58,593 nucleotides of DNA. Source: Phycicoccus sp. Soil748 (lineage in GTDB: Bacteria; Actinomycetota; Actinomycetes; Actinomycetales; Dermatophilaceae). Of this stretch, positions 9,842 to 19,536 are shown piece after piece. How positions within the stretch are numbered: the first letter of the stretch is position 1; each line of letters begins with the position of its first letter. Below the pieces are notes generated by a model. The model was not told the origin of the DNA. It searched no databases and saw only the letters and a list, made by a program, of their open reading frames with translations. A program made the translations under genes and the position numbers. The stretch covers positions 382,523 through 441,115 of the forward strand of contig NZ_LMSC01000007.1 of NCBI RefSeq assembly GCF_001428025.1. Reading direction: 5' to 3'.

Positions 9842-10804
9842 ATGGACGGTATGGCGCTCACGACGGTCGCAGCCCTGGCCTCCAACCCCATGGCCATGTT
9901 CGAGATGTCGGTGGCGTGCGAGGTCTTCGGCCTCGACCGCACCGACGACGGGGTGCCGCCCTTCACCTTCCTCACCTGCGGCGAGCGCGCGGGCGCACCG
10001 GTGGACACGACCAGCGGCGGCCAGTTCGTCCCCAGCCACGCGTGGGCCGACGCCGTCGACGCCGACCTGGTGGTCATCCCCGCCGGGGGCGTCCGCGACG
10101 AGTACCCCGAGGCGCTGCTCGAGACGATCCGCGAGGCGCACCGCCGGGGCGCCACCATCCTGTCCATCTGCACGGGCGCGTTCGTGCTGGGGGAGACGGG
10201 CCTGCTGGACGGACGCAGCGCCGTGACGCACTGGCGCTACGCCGACGAGTTCGCCCGGCGCTTCCCCCGCACACGGGTCTCGATGGACGTCCTGTATCTC
10301 GACGAGGGGTCGATCATCACCGGCGCCGGGACCGCCGCCGGCATCGACGCCTGCCTGCACCTCGTACGCCGCGAGCTCGGCTCCGCGGTCGCGACCCGGA
10401 TCGCGCGCCGGATGGTGGTACCGCCCCAGCGCGACGGCGGCCAGCGCCAGTACGTCGAGTCGCCGCTGCCCGAGACCAGCTGCGAGAGCATCCAGCCGGT
10501 GCTCAACCACATCACCGAGAACCTCGACGAGCCGCATACCGTGCCCGACCTCGCGCGGCTGGCGATGATGTCCGAGCGCACCTTCGCCCGGCGGTTCGTC
10601 GCCGAGACCGGGACGACGCCGCACCGCTGGATCGTGCAGCAGCGCGTGCTGCGTGCCCGCGAGCTGCTGGAGCAGACGGACCTCCCGGTCGACTCGGTGG
10701 CCACCCACAGCGGCTTCGGCTCGGCGGCACTGCTGCGCACGCACTTCCAGTCCGTCGTCGGCACCTCGCCCCAGCGCTACCGCCGGGAGTTCTCCGCGCG
10801 GTAG
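9842..10804 (+). CDS. GlxA-family AraC-type transcriptional regulator (DJ-1/PfpI domain plus HTH)
   Basis: 320 aa. The N-terminal class-I glutamine-amidotransferase-like/DJ-1 domain (about residues 1-180) has a nucleophile-elbow-like SICTGAFVLGE. The C-terminal AraC helix-turn-helix pair (about 225-315) has LARLAMMSERTFARRF and THSGFGSAALLRTHF. This is the standard GlxA arrangement, in which the amidotransferase-like domain binds an unknown ligand. ATG 9842 and ATG 9851 are both possible starts. The gene diverges from a small membrane-protein gene and is followed by the FAH-family gene. Confidence 0.87.
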   Translation: MDGMALTTVAALASNPMAMFEMSVACEVFGLDRTDDGVPPFTFLTCGERAGAPVDTTSGGQFVPSHAWADAVDADLVVIPAGGVRDEYPEALLETIREAHRRGATILSICTGAFVLGETGLLDGRSAVTHWRYADEFARRFPRTRVSMDVLYLDEGSIITGAGTAAGIDACLHLVRRELGSAVATRIARRMVVPPQRDGGQRQYVESPLPETSCESIQPVLNHITENLDEPHTVPDLARLAMMSERTFARRFVAETGTTPHRWIVQQRVLRARELLEQTDLPVDSVATHSGFGSAALLRTHFQSVVGTSPQRYRREFSAR

Positions 10805-10822
10805 GCGGTTAGTCTCGGGTGC

Positions 10823-11593
10823 ATGCGCATCGCGAGATTCACGACGGGTGAGGACCCGGTCTTCGGGCTGGTCGACGGGGCAGGGGAGAAGATCGCCGAG
10901 ATCACCGGCGACCCGCTCTACACGAAGATCGAGCTGACCGGGGTGACACACCTCGTCGAGGACGTGCGGCTGCTCGCGCCGGTCATCCCGCGCAGCAAGG
11001 TCATCGGCATCGGCAAGAACTACGCCGACCACGCCAAGGAGATGGGTGGCGAGGCGCCGGCCGAGCCGCTGATGTTCCTCATCCCCAACACCGCGGTCGT
11101 GGGCCCCGGCGAGCCCGTGGTCATCCCCGACCTGACCACCGAGGTCCACTACGAGGGCGAGCTCGCGGTGGTGATCGGCCGGCTGTGCAAGGACATCGAG
11201 CCGCAGGAGGTCCCCAAGGTCGTCTTCGGCTACACCTGCGCCGACGACGTGACCGCGCGCGACCTGCAGCGTGGCGACGGCCAGTGGGCGCGCGCCAAGG
11301 GCATGGACACCTTCTGCCCGATCGGGCCCTGGATCGAGACCGACCTCGACCCTGCCGACCTGAGGCTGCGCACGCGCCGCGACGGCGAGGTCGTCCAGGA
11401 CGGCACGACGGCTGACATGGTCCACGACGTCGCTGCCCTGGTCTCCCACGCCTCGAAGGCGTTCACCCTGCTGCCCGGTGACGTGATCCTCACCGGCACG
11501 CCGGCCGGGGTCGGCCCGGTCGAGGAGGGCCAGCGGGTCGAGGTCGAGATCGAGGGCATCGGCACCCTGTCCAACCCGTTCGTCCGCCGCTGA
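10823..11593 (+). CDS. fumarylacetoacetate hydrolase (FAH)-family protein
   Basis: 256 aa with the C-terminal FAH fold: GIGKNYADHAKEMG near residue 60, the metal-ligand stretch VHYEGELAVVIG near 110, and DVILTGTPAGVGP near the end. Members hydrolyse or decarboxylate acylpyruvates and oxaloacetate-like diketo acids. The exact substrate is not readable. The start at ATG 10823 is supported by TAGTCT (10810-10815) 7 nt upstream, so the mRNA is probably leaderless and independent of the regulator gene before it. Confidence 0.85.
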   Translation: MRIARFTTGEDPVFGLVDGAGEKIAEITGDPLYTKIELTGVTHLVEDVRLLAPVIPRSKVIGIGKNYADHAKEMGGEAPAEPLMFLIPNTAVVGPGEPVVIPDLTTEVHYEGELAVVIGRLCKDIEPQEVPKVVFGYTCADDVTARDLQRGDGQWARAKGMDTFCPIGPWIETDLDPADLRLRTRRDGEVVQDGTTADMVHDVAALVSHASKAFTLLPGDVILTGTPAGVGPVEEGQRVEVEIEGIGTLSNPFVRR

Positions 11594-11603
11594 GGCGAGG
11601 TGT

Positions 11604-11625
11604 GGCGTGGGGCCGGCCCCGCGCC
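11604..11625. terminator. hairpin between convergent FAH-family and DUF2306 genes
   Basis: GGCGTGGGGCC / GGCCCCGCGCC form an 11-bp self-complementary stem with one mismatch and no T-run. It is the likely bidirectional terminator for the converging genes. Confidence 0.45.
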
Positions 11626-11645
11626 GTACCCCTCACCTGACCGGC

Positions 11646-12365
11646 TCACCCGTCGAGGGCGGGGGTGCGGCGCAACCACCACTCGGCGAACGCCACGTGC
11701 ATGGTCAGCCCCAGCCAGAACGCCACACCGAAGGTGGCTCGCAGCGGCATCGTGCGGTCCTGCATACCCAACAGGCCGAGCTCGATCCCGGTGAACACCC
11801 CCACCCAGATGCGGATCGTGGCCACGCCCACCCCGACGGCGAACGCACGCACCATCCACCGGCGGTGCTGCGCCACGTGTCCGCCCCGGATGGCCAGGAA
11901 GGCCAGCACCAGGCACGCGACGAACCACGACCCGAACACCAGGGTTGCCGTCGTCTCGGCGCCGCCGCCCCAGGCGAAGACGATGCCGAGGACGACGGAC
12001 AGCGCGCCCGACAGCAGGGCGCACCCGAGCAGCACCCGACCCAGCCGCCGGTGCAGGGTGTAGTGCCGGCTCCTGAAGCGGTGCGACAGCTGGAGCGGCG
12101 CCCCGAGCAGGTACACGACGCCCGGCACCATGTGCCCGTAGGCCAGCCACGGGTGCGCGACGTACTTCTCGGCGAGGTCGTCGTCCGGCACGGTGCCGTC
12201 GAGGACGTGGGGCACGTCCGTGACGAGGCGTCGGACGAAGAACACCAGCACGATCGTCACCAGGACGCCGATCACGACCGCCACCGGCCGCGGCCGTCCC
12301 GTGCGCCCCTGCTGCGCCACCCCCGCCACGCTGGCAGTCTGGGCCGGTCCGCCCCGGAAAGCCAC
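11646..12365 (-). CDS. DUF2306-type polytopic membrane protein
   Basis: About 239 aa from GTG 12365; starts at 12329 or 12401 are also possible. At least six hydrophobic segments can be followed, beginning with AVVIGVLVTIVLVFFV. Histidine-bearing motifs HPWLAYGHMVPG, HRFRSRHYTLHRRLGR and HRRWMVRAF are typical of DUF2306. No function is established for the family. It diverges from gltX, and a start at 12401 would overlap the gltX start codon, so a start further inside is preferred. Confidence 0.7.
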   Translation of the reverse strand: MAFRGGPAQTASVAGVAQQGRTGRPRPVAVVIGVLVTIVLVFFVRRLVTDVPHVLDGTVPDDDLAEKYVAHPWLAYGHMVPGVVYLLGAPLQLSHRFRSRHYTLHRRLGRVLLGCALLSGALSVVLGIVFAWGGGAETTATLVFGSWFVACLVLAFLAIRGGHVAQHRRWMVRAFAVGVGVATIRIWVGVFTGIELGLLGMQDRTMPLRATFGVAFWLGLTMHVAFAEWWLRRTPALDG

Positions 12366-12399
12366 CCCCTGCGGTTCGCTCCCTAGAATCGGGTCCACC

Positions 12400-13922
<1,523 letters not shown>

Positions 13923-13926
<4 letters not shown>

Positions 13927-14396
13927 GCCGGGTCGTCTCGTCGTCCATCGACGTCGACGCCCCGGCCGCGACCGTGTTCGCGATCCTGGCCGACCCGCGC
14001 CAGCACGCCCGCATCGACGGTTCCGGCTCGGTGCGCGACACCGTGTCAGGGCCGCAGCGGCTGGAGCGCGGGGCGACGTTCGGTGTCGACATGAAGCTGG
14101 CCGGGGTGCCCTACCGCATCAGCAACCGGGTCGTGGAGTTCGAGGAGGGCCGGCTCATCGCCTGGCGGCACTTCGGCGGCCACCGCTGGCGCTACGAGCT
14201 CGAGCCGACCGCCGAGGGCGGCACCCGCGTGACGGAGTCGTTCGACTACTCCATGTATGCCGCGCCGCAGCGACTGCTCATCGAGGCGCTCGGCTTCCCT
14301 GCGCGCAACCGTCGCGGCATCGAGCAGACGCTGGTCACGCTGAAGTCCGTCGCCGAGGCCGACGCCCGCACCGCTCGAGAAGGAGATCGCCGATGA
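13923..14396 (+). CDS. SRPBCC-family (START-like) protein
   Basis: 157 aa. SIDVDAPAATVFAILADPRQHARIDGSG is the usual beginning of a Polyketide_cyc2/SRPBCC fold, a hydrophobic-ligand-binding cup. WRYELEP and TRVTESFDYS are typical of its later strands. No catalytic residues are evident and the ligand is unknown. Its ATG overlaps the gltX stop by four bases and its own stop overlaps the next start, so the three genes are very likely one transcript. Confidence 0.8.
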
Positions 14397-14605
14397 GCCT
14401 GCGCAAGGGAAGCTCCGTCTCCTGGTCCTGGGGCCAGGGGACGGCCGAGGGGACCATCGCCGAGGTCCACCACGACAAGGTCACGAGGACCGTCAAGGGG
14501 TCCGAGATCACCCGCGACGGCAGTGATGACGACCCTGCCTACGTCATCGAGCAGGAGGACGGCACGACCGTCCTCAAGCTGCGCAGCGAGCTCCGCGAGT
14601 CCTGA
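14393..14605 (+). CDS. DUF2945 / hypervirulence-associated TUDOR-like small protein
   Basis: 70 aa. RKGSSVSWSWGQGTAEGTI, KGSEITRDGSDDDPAYVI and VLKLRSEL match the small beta-barrel DUF2945 family. AAGGAG lies 8 nt before the ATG, which overlaps the previous stop. It is the third gene of the gltX transcript. Function unknown. Confidence 0.82.
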   Translation: MSLRKGSSVSWSWGQGTAEGTIAEVHHDKVTRTVKGSEITRDGSDDDPAYVIEQEDGTTVLKLRSELRES

Positions 14606-14629
14606 CCGCAGTGGCCGGCGGGAGCCGAT

Positions 14630-14658
14630 TTGGGCAGGGTCCGGCCGACCGGTAGTAT
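14630..14658 (+). promoter_or_regulatory. promoter of tRNA-Gln
   Basis: -35 TTGGGC (14630-14635), 17-nt spacer and -10 TAGTAT (14653-14658), about 55 nt upstream of the mature tRNA. Confidence 0.65.
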
Positions 14659-14712
14659 CGCTTCTCGGTTCACCCCCTGAAGGCCTTCGGGCGCGCGGGG
14701 CGTGATACCCCT

Positions 14713-14784
14713 TGGGGTATGGTGTAATTGGCAACACTACGGTTTCTGGTACCGTCATTCTAGGTTCGAGTCCTGGTACCCCAG
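14713..14784 (+). tRNA. tRNA-Gln (anticodon CTG)
   Basis: 72 nt. Acceptor stem TGGGGTA/TACCCCA, D-arm with AATTGGCA, anticodon stem ACGGT/ACCGT around TTCTGGT (anticodon 14746-14748, reading CAG) and a TTCGAGT T-loop. No CCA is encoded. It lies between the gltX cluster and tRNA-Glu. Confidence 0.95.
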
Positions 14785-14891
14785 CTCAGGCGCAAGTCTC
14801 TTGGGACACACGCCGATTCGGAGAAATCCCCAACCTTTCGGTAAGGTTCTCTCCGCTGCCCGGAGCCGCAAGGCGCCGGGCGACCAGCTAG

Positions 14892-14967
14892 GGCCCCGTT
14901 GTGTAGCGGCCTAGCACGCCGCCCTCTCAAGGCGGTAGCGCGGGTTCGAATCCCGTCGGGGCTACCA
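14892..14967 (+). tRNA. tRNA-Glu (anticodon CTC)
   Basis: Acceptor GGCCCCG/CGGGGCT (G-U closing pair), anticodon stem CCGCC/GGCGG around CTCTCAA (anticodon 14926-14928, reading GAG) and a TTCGAAT T-loop. CCA (14965-14967) is encoded. A strong terminator follows. Confidence 0.95.
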
Positions 14968-14973
14968 GTTCGC

Positions 14974-15005
14974 GAAGGCCCCCGCCCAGTAGGGCGGGGG
15001 CCTTC
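14974..15005 (+). terminator. terminator after tRNA-Glu
   Basis: A perfect 14-bp stem, GAAGGCCCCCGCCC (14974-14987) with 14992-15005, and a 4-nt loop AGTA, followed by TAT. It also faces the end of the convergent MerR gene. Confidence 0.85.
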
Positions 15006-15020
15006 TATGTCTGCCCCGGC

Positions 15021-15623
15021 TCATCCGCGTCGGGCGCTGACCGACTCCTGCGCGAGCCGCCGCAGCGCGACGAGCACGGGGTCCACCATCACGGTGCCGA
15101 CCACGACGGTGTGCATCGCTGCGGCCGGGCTCTCGGCGGCCAGCGCCACGTCGAGGTCCACCGCGGCGACGTCGGCCATCGCCGCGGCGTAGCGGTGCAG
15201 CGACCCGGTGGACAGCTCCACGCCGGCGGCGCGCGCCGCGGCCACCGCTGCGCTCAGCGCCCGCAGGGCCGGCGCCTCGGGCCACACCGGCCAGCCGAGG
15301 TCGTCCACCAGCGCGCCGACCTCCTCGCTGACCGGCCCCTGGTCGCCCGGCGTCGGCAGCGCGCAGTGGGCGACCCCCAGCAGCTCGTGGTGCGAGGGCG
15401 GGGGAGCGGCGAGGGCCGCGAGGATCGAGTGCACGCCGGCGATGCCCACCCCGCTGTGCTCGACGAGCGCGCGCACCAGGCGCACCCGCTCCACGTGCTC
15501 GGCGCCGTACTCCGCGCGGGTGCGGCTCGTCGCCTCGCCGGGCATGAGCAGCCCCTCGCGCAGGTAGTACTTCAGGGTGTGCACGGGCACGCCGGTCGTC
15601 TCGGCGAGCTCGGAGATGCGCAT
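15021..15623 (-). CDS. MerR-family transcriptional regulator
   Basis: 200 aa. The N-terminal winged helix-turn-helix MRISELAETTGVPVHTLKYY is the MerR signature, followed by the dimer helix. The C-terminal part (about residues 90-200) is an Ala-rich helical effector domain without the cysteines of metal sensors. ATG 15623 is chosen because AGGAGC lies 11 nt upstream and homology begins there. It diverges from the DUF4188 gene, with an inverted repeat between them, and probably controls that gene and itself. Confidence 0.85.
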   Translation of the reverse strand: MRISELAETTGVPVHTLKYYLREGLLMPGEATSRTRAEYGAEHVERVRLVRALVEHSGVGIAGVHSILAALAAPPPSHHELLGVAHCALPTPGDQGPVSEEVGALVDDLGWPVWPEAPALRALSAAVAAARAAGVELSTGSLHRYAAAMADVAAVDLDVALAAESPAAAMHTVVVGTVMVDPVLVALRRLAQESVSARRG

Positions 15624-15640
15624 CGGGACCGCTCCTGGTC

Positions 15641-15702
15641 TTGACATCGGATAGTGCTGCTGCCCAATATGGCAGAAGCGTCAATGGACAGCGGCACTAT
15701 CC
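15641..15702. promoter_or_regulatory. DUF4188/MerR divergent promoter with dyad operator
   Basis: On the + strand, -35 TTGACA (15641-15646), an 18-nt spacer and -10 CAATAT (15665-15670). GGATAGTGC (15649-15657), inside the spacer, is repeated inverted as GCACTATCC (15694-15702), directly before the AAGGAG of the DUF4188 gene. TGCCCAATATGGCA at the -10 is also a dyad. Confidence 0.6.
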
Positions 15703-15714
15703 AAGGAGAACGTC

Positions 15715-16209
15715 ATGGTCGAGCGCGTCACCCACGCCTACGAGGGCCCCCTGGCGGTCTTCCTCATCGGCCTGCGGGTCCACAAGCCGTGGCGGGTGGG
15801 CGTCGTCGGCTCCGCGGTGCGGGCGATGCCCAGGATGATCGTCGAGCTCGAGCGCAACAAGGCCGCCGCTGCCCGCGGCGAGGCCGAGTCGCTGGGCTAC
15901 CTCGGGAGCCGGTCGACCGTGCACGGCCTCGGCACGACGATGATCCAGTGGTGGCGCAGCGTCGACGACATCTACGCCTACGCCAACGCGACCCCGCTCG
16001 AGCACCGGCCGGCATGGCTGGCCTTCTACCGCGCCGCCGGCACCGATCCGTCGGCCGTGACGATCTGGCACGAGACGTATGCCGTGTCGTCGGCGGAGAG
16101 CATCTACGCCGGGCCCGCGCCGTTCGGGCTCGCGGCCATCTCCGGCACCGTACCCGTCGGCCGCAGGGGTGATAGCGCGCACGAGCGGATCGCAGCCCCC
16201 GGGCGGTAG
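15715..16209 (+). CDS. DUF4188-family protein
   Basis: 164 aa. [23 protein letters not shown] and [15 protein letters not shown] followed by HRPAW are characteristic of DUF4188, a ferredoxin-like family related to phenylacetaldoxime dehydratase and monooxygenase-like proteins. HETYAV lies near the end. No catalysis has been shown for this group. AAGGAG (15703-15708) sits 6 nt before the ATG. The divergent MerR regulator suggests induction by a small molecule. Confidence 0.78.
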   Translation: MVERVTHAYEGPLAVFLIGLRVHKPWRVGVVGSAVRAMPRMIVELERNKAAAARGEAESLGYLGSRSTVHGLGTTMIQWWRSVDDIYAYANATPLEHRPAWLAFYRAAGTDPSAVTIWHETYAVSSAESIYAGPAPFGLAAISGTVPVGRRGDSAHERIAAPGR

Positions 16210-16217
16210 GGGAGCCC

Positions 16218-16961
16218 TCAGGCGTGGTTCTGCTGCTGCTGCTGGGCGTGGTGGCGGGCGAGGACCTCGGTGAGCTTGTTGGCGCCGGCGATGACCGTGG
16301 CCGCGTGCAGGCGTCCCGGCTGGCGGGACAGGCGCTCGATGGGACCCGAGATGGAGACGGCAGCCACGACGCGGCCCGAGGGCCCCCGCACCGGCGCCGA
16401 GACCGAGGCGACCCCGGCCTCGCGCTCGCCGACGCTCTGGGCCCAGCCGCGGCGACGGACGCCCGAGAGGGTCGTGGCCGTGAACTTGGCCCCGTGGAGC
16501 CCGCGGTGCAGCCGGTCCGGCTCCTCCCAGGCGAGGAGCACCTGGGCGGCGGAGCCGGCGAGCATCGACAGCGTGGCGCCGATCGGGATGGAGTCGCGCA
16601 GGCCGACCGGGCGCTCGGCGGCGGAGACGCAGATGCGGTGGTCGCCCTGGCGGCGGAAGAGCTGGGCGCTCTCGTTGGTGTGGTCGCGCAGGGCCCCGAG
16701 GACGGGGCCTGCGGCGGCGAGCAGCCGGTCCTCGCCCGCGGCGGCAGCGAGCTCGGCGAGGCGCGGCCCCAGCACGAAGCGGCCCTGCAGGTCGCGGGTG
16801 ACGAGCCGGTGGTGCTCGAGGGCGACGGCCAGCCGGTGGGCCGTCGGGCGGGCGAGACCGGTGGCGGTCACCAGCTGCGCAAGGGTCGACGGCCCGGCCT
16901 CGAGGGCGCCCAGGACGATGGCCGCCTTGTCGAGAACGCCGACTCCACTCGTGTTGTCCAT
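16218..16961 (-). CDS. IclR-family regulator, LtbR/NdgR-like
   Basis: 247 aa. The N-terminal winged HTH (about residues 8-65) has [25 protein letters not shown]. The C-terminal IclR effector domain has [26 protein letters not shown] and a closing SISGPIERL. Its position divergent from leuCD is that of LtbR in Corynebacterium glutamicum and NdgR in Streptomyces, which control leucine and other amino-acid genes. Residues before ATG 16961 do not resemble the family, so that start is chosen. The tail ends in a glutamine run (QQQQQ). Its promoter overlaps a perfect palindrome (16976-16992). Confidence 0.88.
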   Translation of the reverse strand: MDNTSGVGVLDKAAIVLGALEAGPSTLAQLVTATGLARPTAHRLAVALEHHRLVTRDLQGRFVLGPRLAELAAAAGEDRLLAAAGPVLGALRDHTNESAQLFRRQGDHRICVSAAERPVGLRDSIPIGATLSMLAGSAAQVLLAWEEPDRLHRGLHGAKFTATTLSGVRRRGWAQSVGEREAGVASVSAPVRGPSGRVVAAVSISGPIERLSRQPGRLHAATVIAGANKLTEVLARHHAQQQQQNHA

Positions 16962-16967
16962 GGGATG

Positions 16968-16999
16968 ATATTGCCGTCTCATCGGATGAGACGCAAATC
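16968..16999. promoter_or_regulatory. symmetric IclR/leuC operator-promoter
   Basis: GTCTCATCGGATGAGAC (16976-16992) is a perfect palindrome around one central G. On the - strand, TTGCGT (16996-16991) and CAATAT (16973-16968), 17 nt apart, bracket it for the IclR gene. On the + strand, TTGCCG (16971-16976) and CAAATC (16994-16999), also 17 nt apart, bracket it for leuC. One bound dimer could block both. Confidence 0.65.
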
Positions 17000-17102
17000 C
17001 GTGGGCGTGTCGTGCGTGCCAACCTCGGAGAACCGCGCGGCGTGGCGCCCCCAGGCGCACGCGCGCGTGCAGCACGCAGGACGCGACGGAGGAGTGGGAG
17101 AC

Positions 17103-18548
17103 GTGTCAGGAACTTTGGCCGAGAAGGTGTGGGACGCCCACGTGGTGCGTCGGGCGGAGGGTGAGCCCGACCTGCTCTACATCGACCTCCACCTCGTCCA
17201 CGAGGTCACCTCGCCCCAGGCCTTCGACGGCCTGCGGCTCGCGGGGCGCCCGGTGCGCCGGCCCGACCTGACCCTCGCCACTGAGGACCACAACGTCCCG
17301 ACGACCCCCGGACCCATCACCGACCTGGTCAGCAGGACCCAGGTGGAGACCCTGCGCCGCAACTGCGAGGAGTTCGGGGTCCGCCTGTTCCCGATGGGTG
17401 ACGCCGAGCAGGGGATCGTGCACGTGGTCGGGCCCCAGCGCGGCCTGACCCAGCCGGGCATGACCATCGTCTGCGGGGACAGCCACACCTCGACCCACGG
17501 GGCGTTCGGCGCGCTGGCGTTCGGCATCGGCACCTCCGAGGTCGAGCACGTCCTGGCCACGCAGACGCTGCCGCTCAAGCCCTTCCGCACCATGGCCATC
17601 AACGTCGAGGGCGAGCTCCAGCCGGGCGTGACCGCCAAGGACATCGTCCTCGCCGTGATCGCCAAGATCGGCACCGGCGGGGGACAGGGCTATGTCCTGG
17701 AGTTCCGAGGCAGCGCCATCCGCGCGCTGTCCATGGAGGCCCGCATGACGGTGTGCAACATGTCGATCGAGGCAGGTGCGCGCGCGGGCATGATCGCCCC
17801 CGACCAGACGACCTTCGACTACCTGCAGGGCCGCGACCACGCCCCGACCGGCGCCGACTGGGACGCCGCCGTCGCCGAGTGGTCGCAGCTGCGCAGCGAC
17901 GACGACGCGGTGTTCGACGCCGAGGTCCACCTCGACGCCGACGCCCTGACGCCGTTCGTCACCTGGGGCACCAACCCCGGTCAGGGCCTGCCGCTGAGCG
18001 CCGCCGTCCCCGACCCCGAGACGATGGGCGACGACAACGAGAAGGCCGCCGCTCGCCACGCCCTCGAGTACATGGGACTCACGGCCGGCACGCCGCTGCG
18101 CGAGATCAAGGTCGACACGGTCTTCGTCGGCTCCTGCACGAACGGCCGTATCGAGGACCTGCGCGCCGCCGCCGAGGTGGTCAAGGGCCGGCGGGTGGCC
18201 GACGGCGTACGGATGCTCGTCGTCCCCGGCTCGGCCCGCGTGCGGGTCCAGGCCGAGCAGGAGGGGCTGGACCGGGTCTTCACCGCGGCCGGCGCCGAGT
18301 GGCGCCTGCCCGGGTGCTCCATGTGCCTCGGCATGAACCCCGACCAGCTCGCCCCTGGGGAGCGCAGCGCCTCCACCTCCAACCGCAACTTCGAGGGCCG
18401 GCAGGGCAAGGGCGGTCGGACCCACCTGGTCAGCCCGCTGGTCGCCGCCGCCACCGCCGTGCGCGGCACGCTGTCCAGCCCCGCCGACCTCGTCGAGGTC
18501 GGTGCCACCGCAGGTGCCCCGGGCGCCTCGAGCGAGGGGAGCAAGTGA
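17103..18548 (+). CDS. leuC: 3-isopropylmalate dehydratase, large subunit
   Basis: 481 aa aconitase-type [4Fe-4S] enzyme that isomerises 2- to 3-isopropylmalate in leucine synthesis, together with LeuD. Family motifs: [40 protein letters not shown], the first cluster cysteine in FVGSCTNGR, and the last two in [11 protein letters not shown]. The start GTG 17103 follows GGAGGAG by about 10 nt. The open frame continues upstream but that part is not homologous. The stop shares a base with the leuD start. Confidence 0.95.
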   Translation: MSGTLAEKVWDAHVVRRAEGEPDLLYIDLHLVHEVTSPQAFDGLRLAGRPVRRPDLTLATEDHNVPTTPGPITDLVSRTQVETLRRNCEEFGVRLFPMGDAEQGIVHVVGPQRGLTQPGMTIVCGDSHTSTHGAFGALAFGIGTSEVEHVLATQTLPLKPFRTMAINVEGELQPGVTAKDIVLAVIAKIGTGGGQGYVLEFRGSAIRALSMEARMTVCNMSIEAGARAGMIAPDQTTFDYLQGRDHAPTGADWDAAVAEWSQLRSDDDAVFDAEVHLDADALTPFVTWGTNPGQGLPLSAAVPDPETMGDDNEKAAARHALEYMGLTAGTPLREIKVDTVFVGSCTNGRIEDLRAAAEVVKGRRVADGVRMLVVPGSARVRVQAEQEGLDRVFTAAGAEWRLPGCSMCLGMNPDQLAPGERSASTSNRNFEGRQGKGGRTHLVSPLVAAATAVRGTLSSPADLVEVGATAGAPGASSEGSK

Positions 18549-19141
18549 TGGAGGCCTTCACCACCCACACCGGGATCGGCGTGCCGCTGCGGCGCAGCAA
18601 CGTCGACACCGACCAGATCATCCCCGCGGTCTACCTCAAGCGGGTCACCCGCACCGGTTTCGAGGACGGCCTCTTCGCTGCCTGGCGGCGCGACGAGACG
18701 TTCATCCTCAACAACCCTGCGTACTCCGCCGGGTCGGTGCTCGTGGCCGGCCCCGACTTCGGGACGGGCTCGTCGCGCGAGCACGCGGTCTGGGCCCTGA
18801 TGAACTACGGCTTCCGGGTCGTGCTGTCATCCCGGTTCGCCGACATCTTCCGGGGGAACAGCGGCAAACAGGGCCTCCTGACCGCGCAGCTGGCCCAGGA
18901 CGACATCGAGCTCATCTGGAAGTACCTCGAGAACGAGCCGGGCGCCTCGGTGACCGTCGACCTCGTGTCCCGGAGCGTCACGGCGGGCGACATCGTGGCC
19001 CCCTTCGAGGTTGACGACTACACCCGGTGGCGCCTCCTCGAGGGCCTCGACGACATCAGCCTGACGCTCCGTCACGAGCAGGACGTGACCGACTTCGAGG
19101 CTCGTCGACCCTCCTGGAAGCCGTCGACCAAGGCGGGCTGA
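18548..19141 (+). CDS. leuD: 3-isopropylmalate dehydratase, small subunit
   Basis: 197 aa swivel-domain subunit. Recognisable stretches are [29 protein letters not shown] (substrate loop) and [14 protein letters not shown]. It pairs with LeuC. TGATG overlap means the two are translationally coupled. A strong terminator follows at 19201-19229. Confidence 0.95.
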   Translation: MEAFTTHTGIGVPLRRSNVDTDQIIPAVYLKRVTRTGFEDGLFAAWRRDETFILNNPAYSAGSVLVAGPDFGTGSSREHAVWALMNYGFRVVLSSRFADIFRGNSGKQGLLTAQLAQDDIELIWKYLENEPGASVTVDLVSRSVTAGDIVAPFEVDDYTRWRLLEGLDDISLTLRHEQDVTDFEARRPSWKPSTKAG

Positions 19142-19200
19142 GGTCCGGCGCGCCGACACGGCGACGAAAACCTTTGGCGGACCGGCTGGTTCGCCGTCGC

Positions 19201-19229
19201 AGGGCCCGGGCGGGGTGTGCCCGGGCCCT
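19201..19229 (+). terminator. leuCD terminator
   Basis: AGGGCCCGGGC (19201-19211) pairs perfectly with 19219-19229 around a 7-nt loop. No T-run follows. Confidence 0.75.
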
Positions 19230-19275
19230 CTCGGCGTCGCGGTACGGTGTCGCCGACTCCACTTGGGTGGGCGAA

Positions 19276-19296
19276 TTGCGTTGCCTCGCAACGCAA
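19276..19296. promoter_or_regulatory. perfect dyad upstream of hup
   Basis: TTGCGTTGC-CTC-GCAACGCAA, with 9-nt arms and a 3-nt centre, about 240 nt before the hup start and just after the leuCD terminator. It is in the size range of a regulator-binding site. No owner can be named. Confidence 0.45.
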
Positions 19297-19536
19297 CTGC
19301 ATGGCCGTCTGGTCTGGCGCGAGGCACATCCCTCCAACGGTGCGCGACGCGCCTACTGAGCCTCGCGGAGTACTCCCGAGCGCCTGAATCCGTTGCGACA
19401 CAATGGATCAGCTGGTCCGGATGGTGGACGGGGCCCCCGTTGCGCCCTAACGTCAGACTCAAGTCGGGCACAGGCTCGGCCGCCCACCGCGTCGGACCCA
19501 GGGGTCCGGCACCACCAACCCTGTGGAGGGGAAGCC

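Larger units (their letters stand above)
19142..19536. other. 395-nt gap between leuD and hup
   Basis: Holds the leuCD terminator (19201-19229), a perfect dyad (19276-19296) and the long upstream region of hup. CACAAT at 19399-19404 could be a -10 box. No gene was recognised. Confidence 0.5.

Noticed and set aside
9764-11449. Long reverse-strand frame opposite the GlxA regulator and FAH-family gene
   Set aside because: Same compositional shadow; the forward genes have complete domains and promoter signals.
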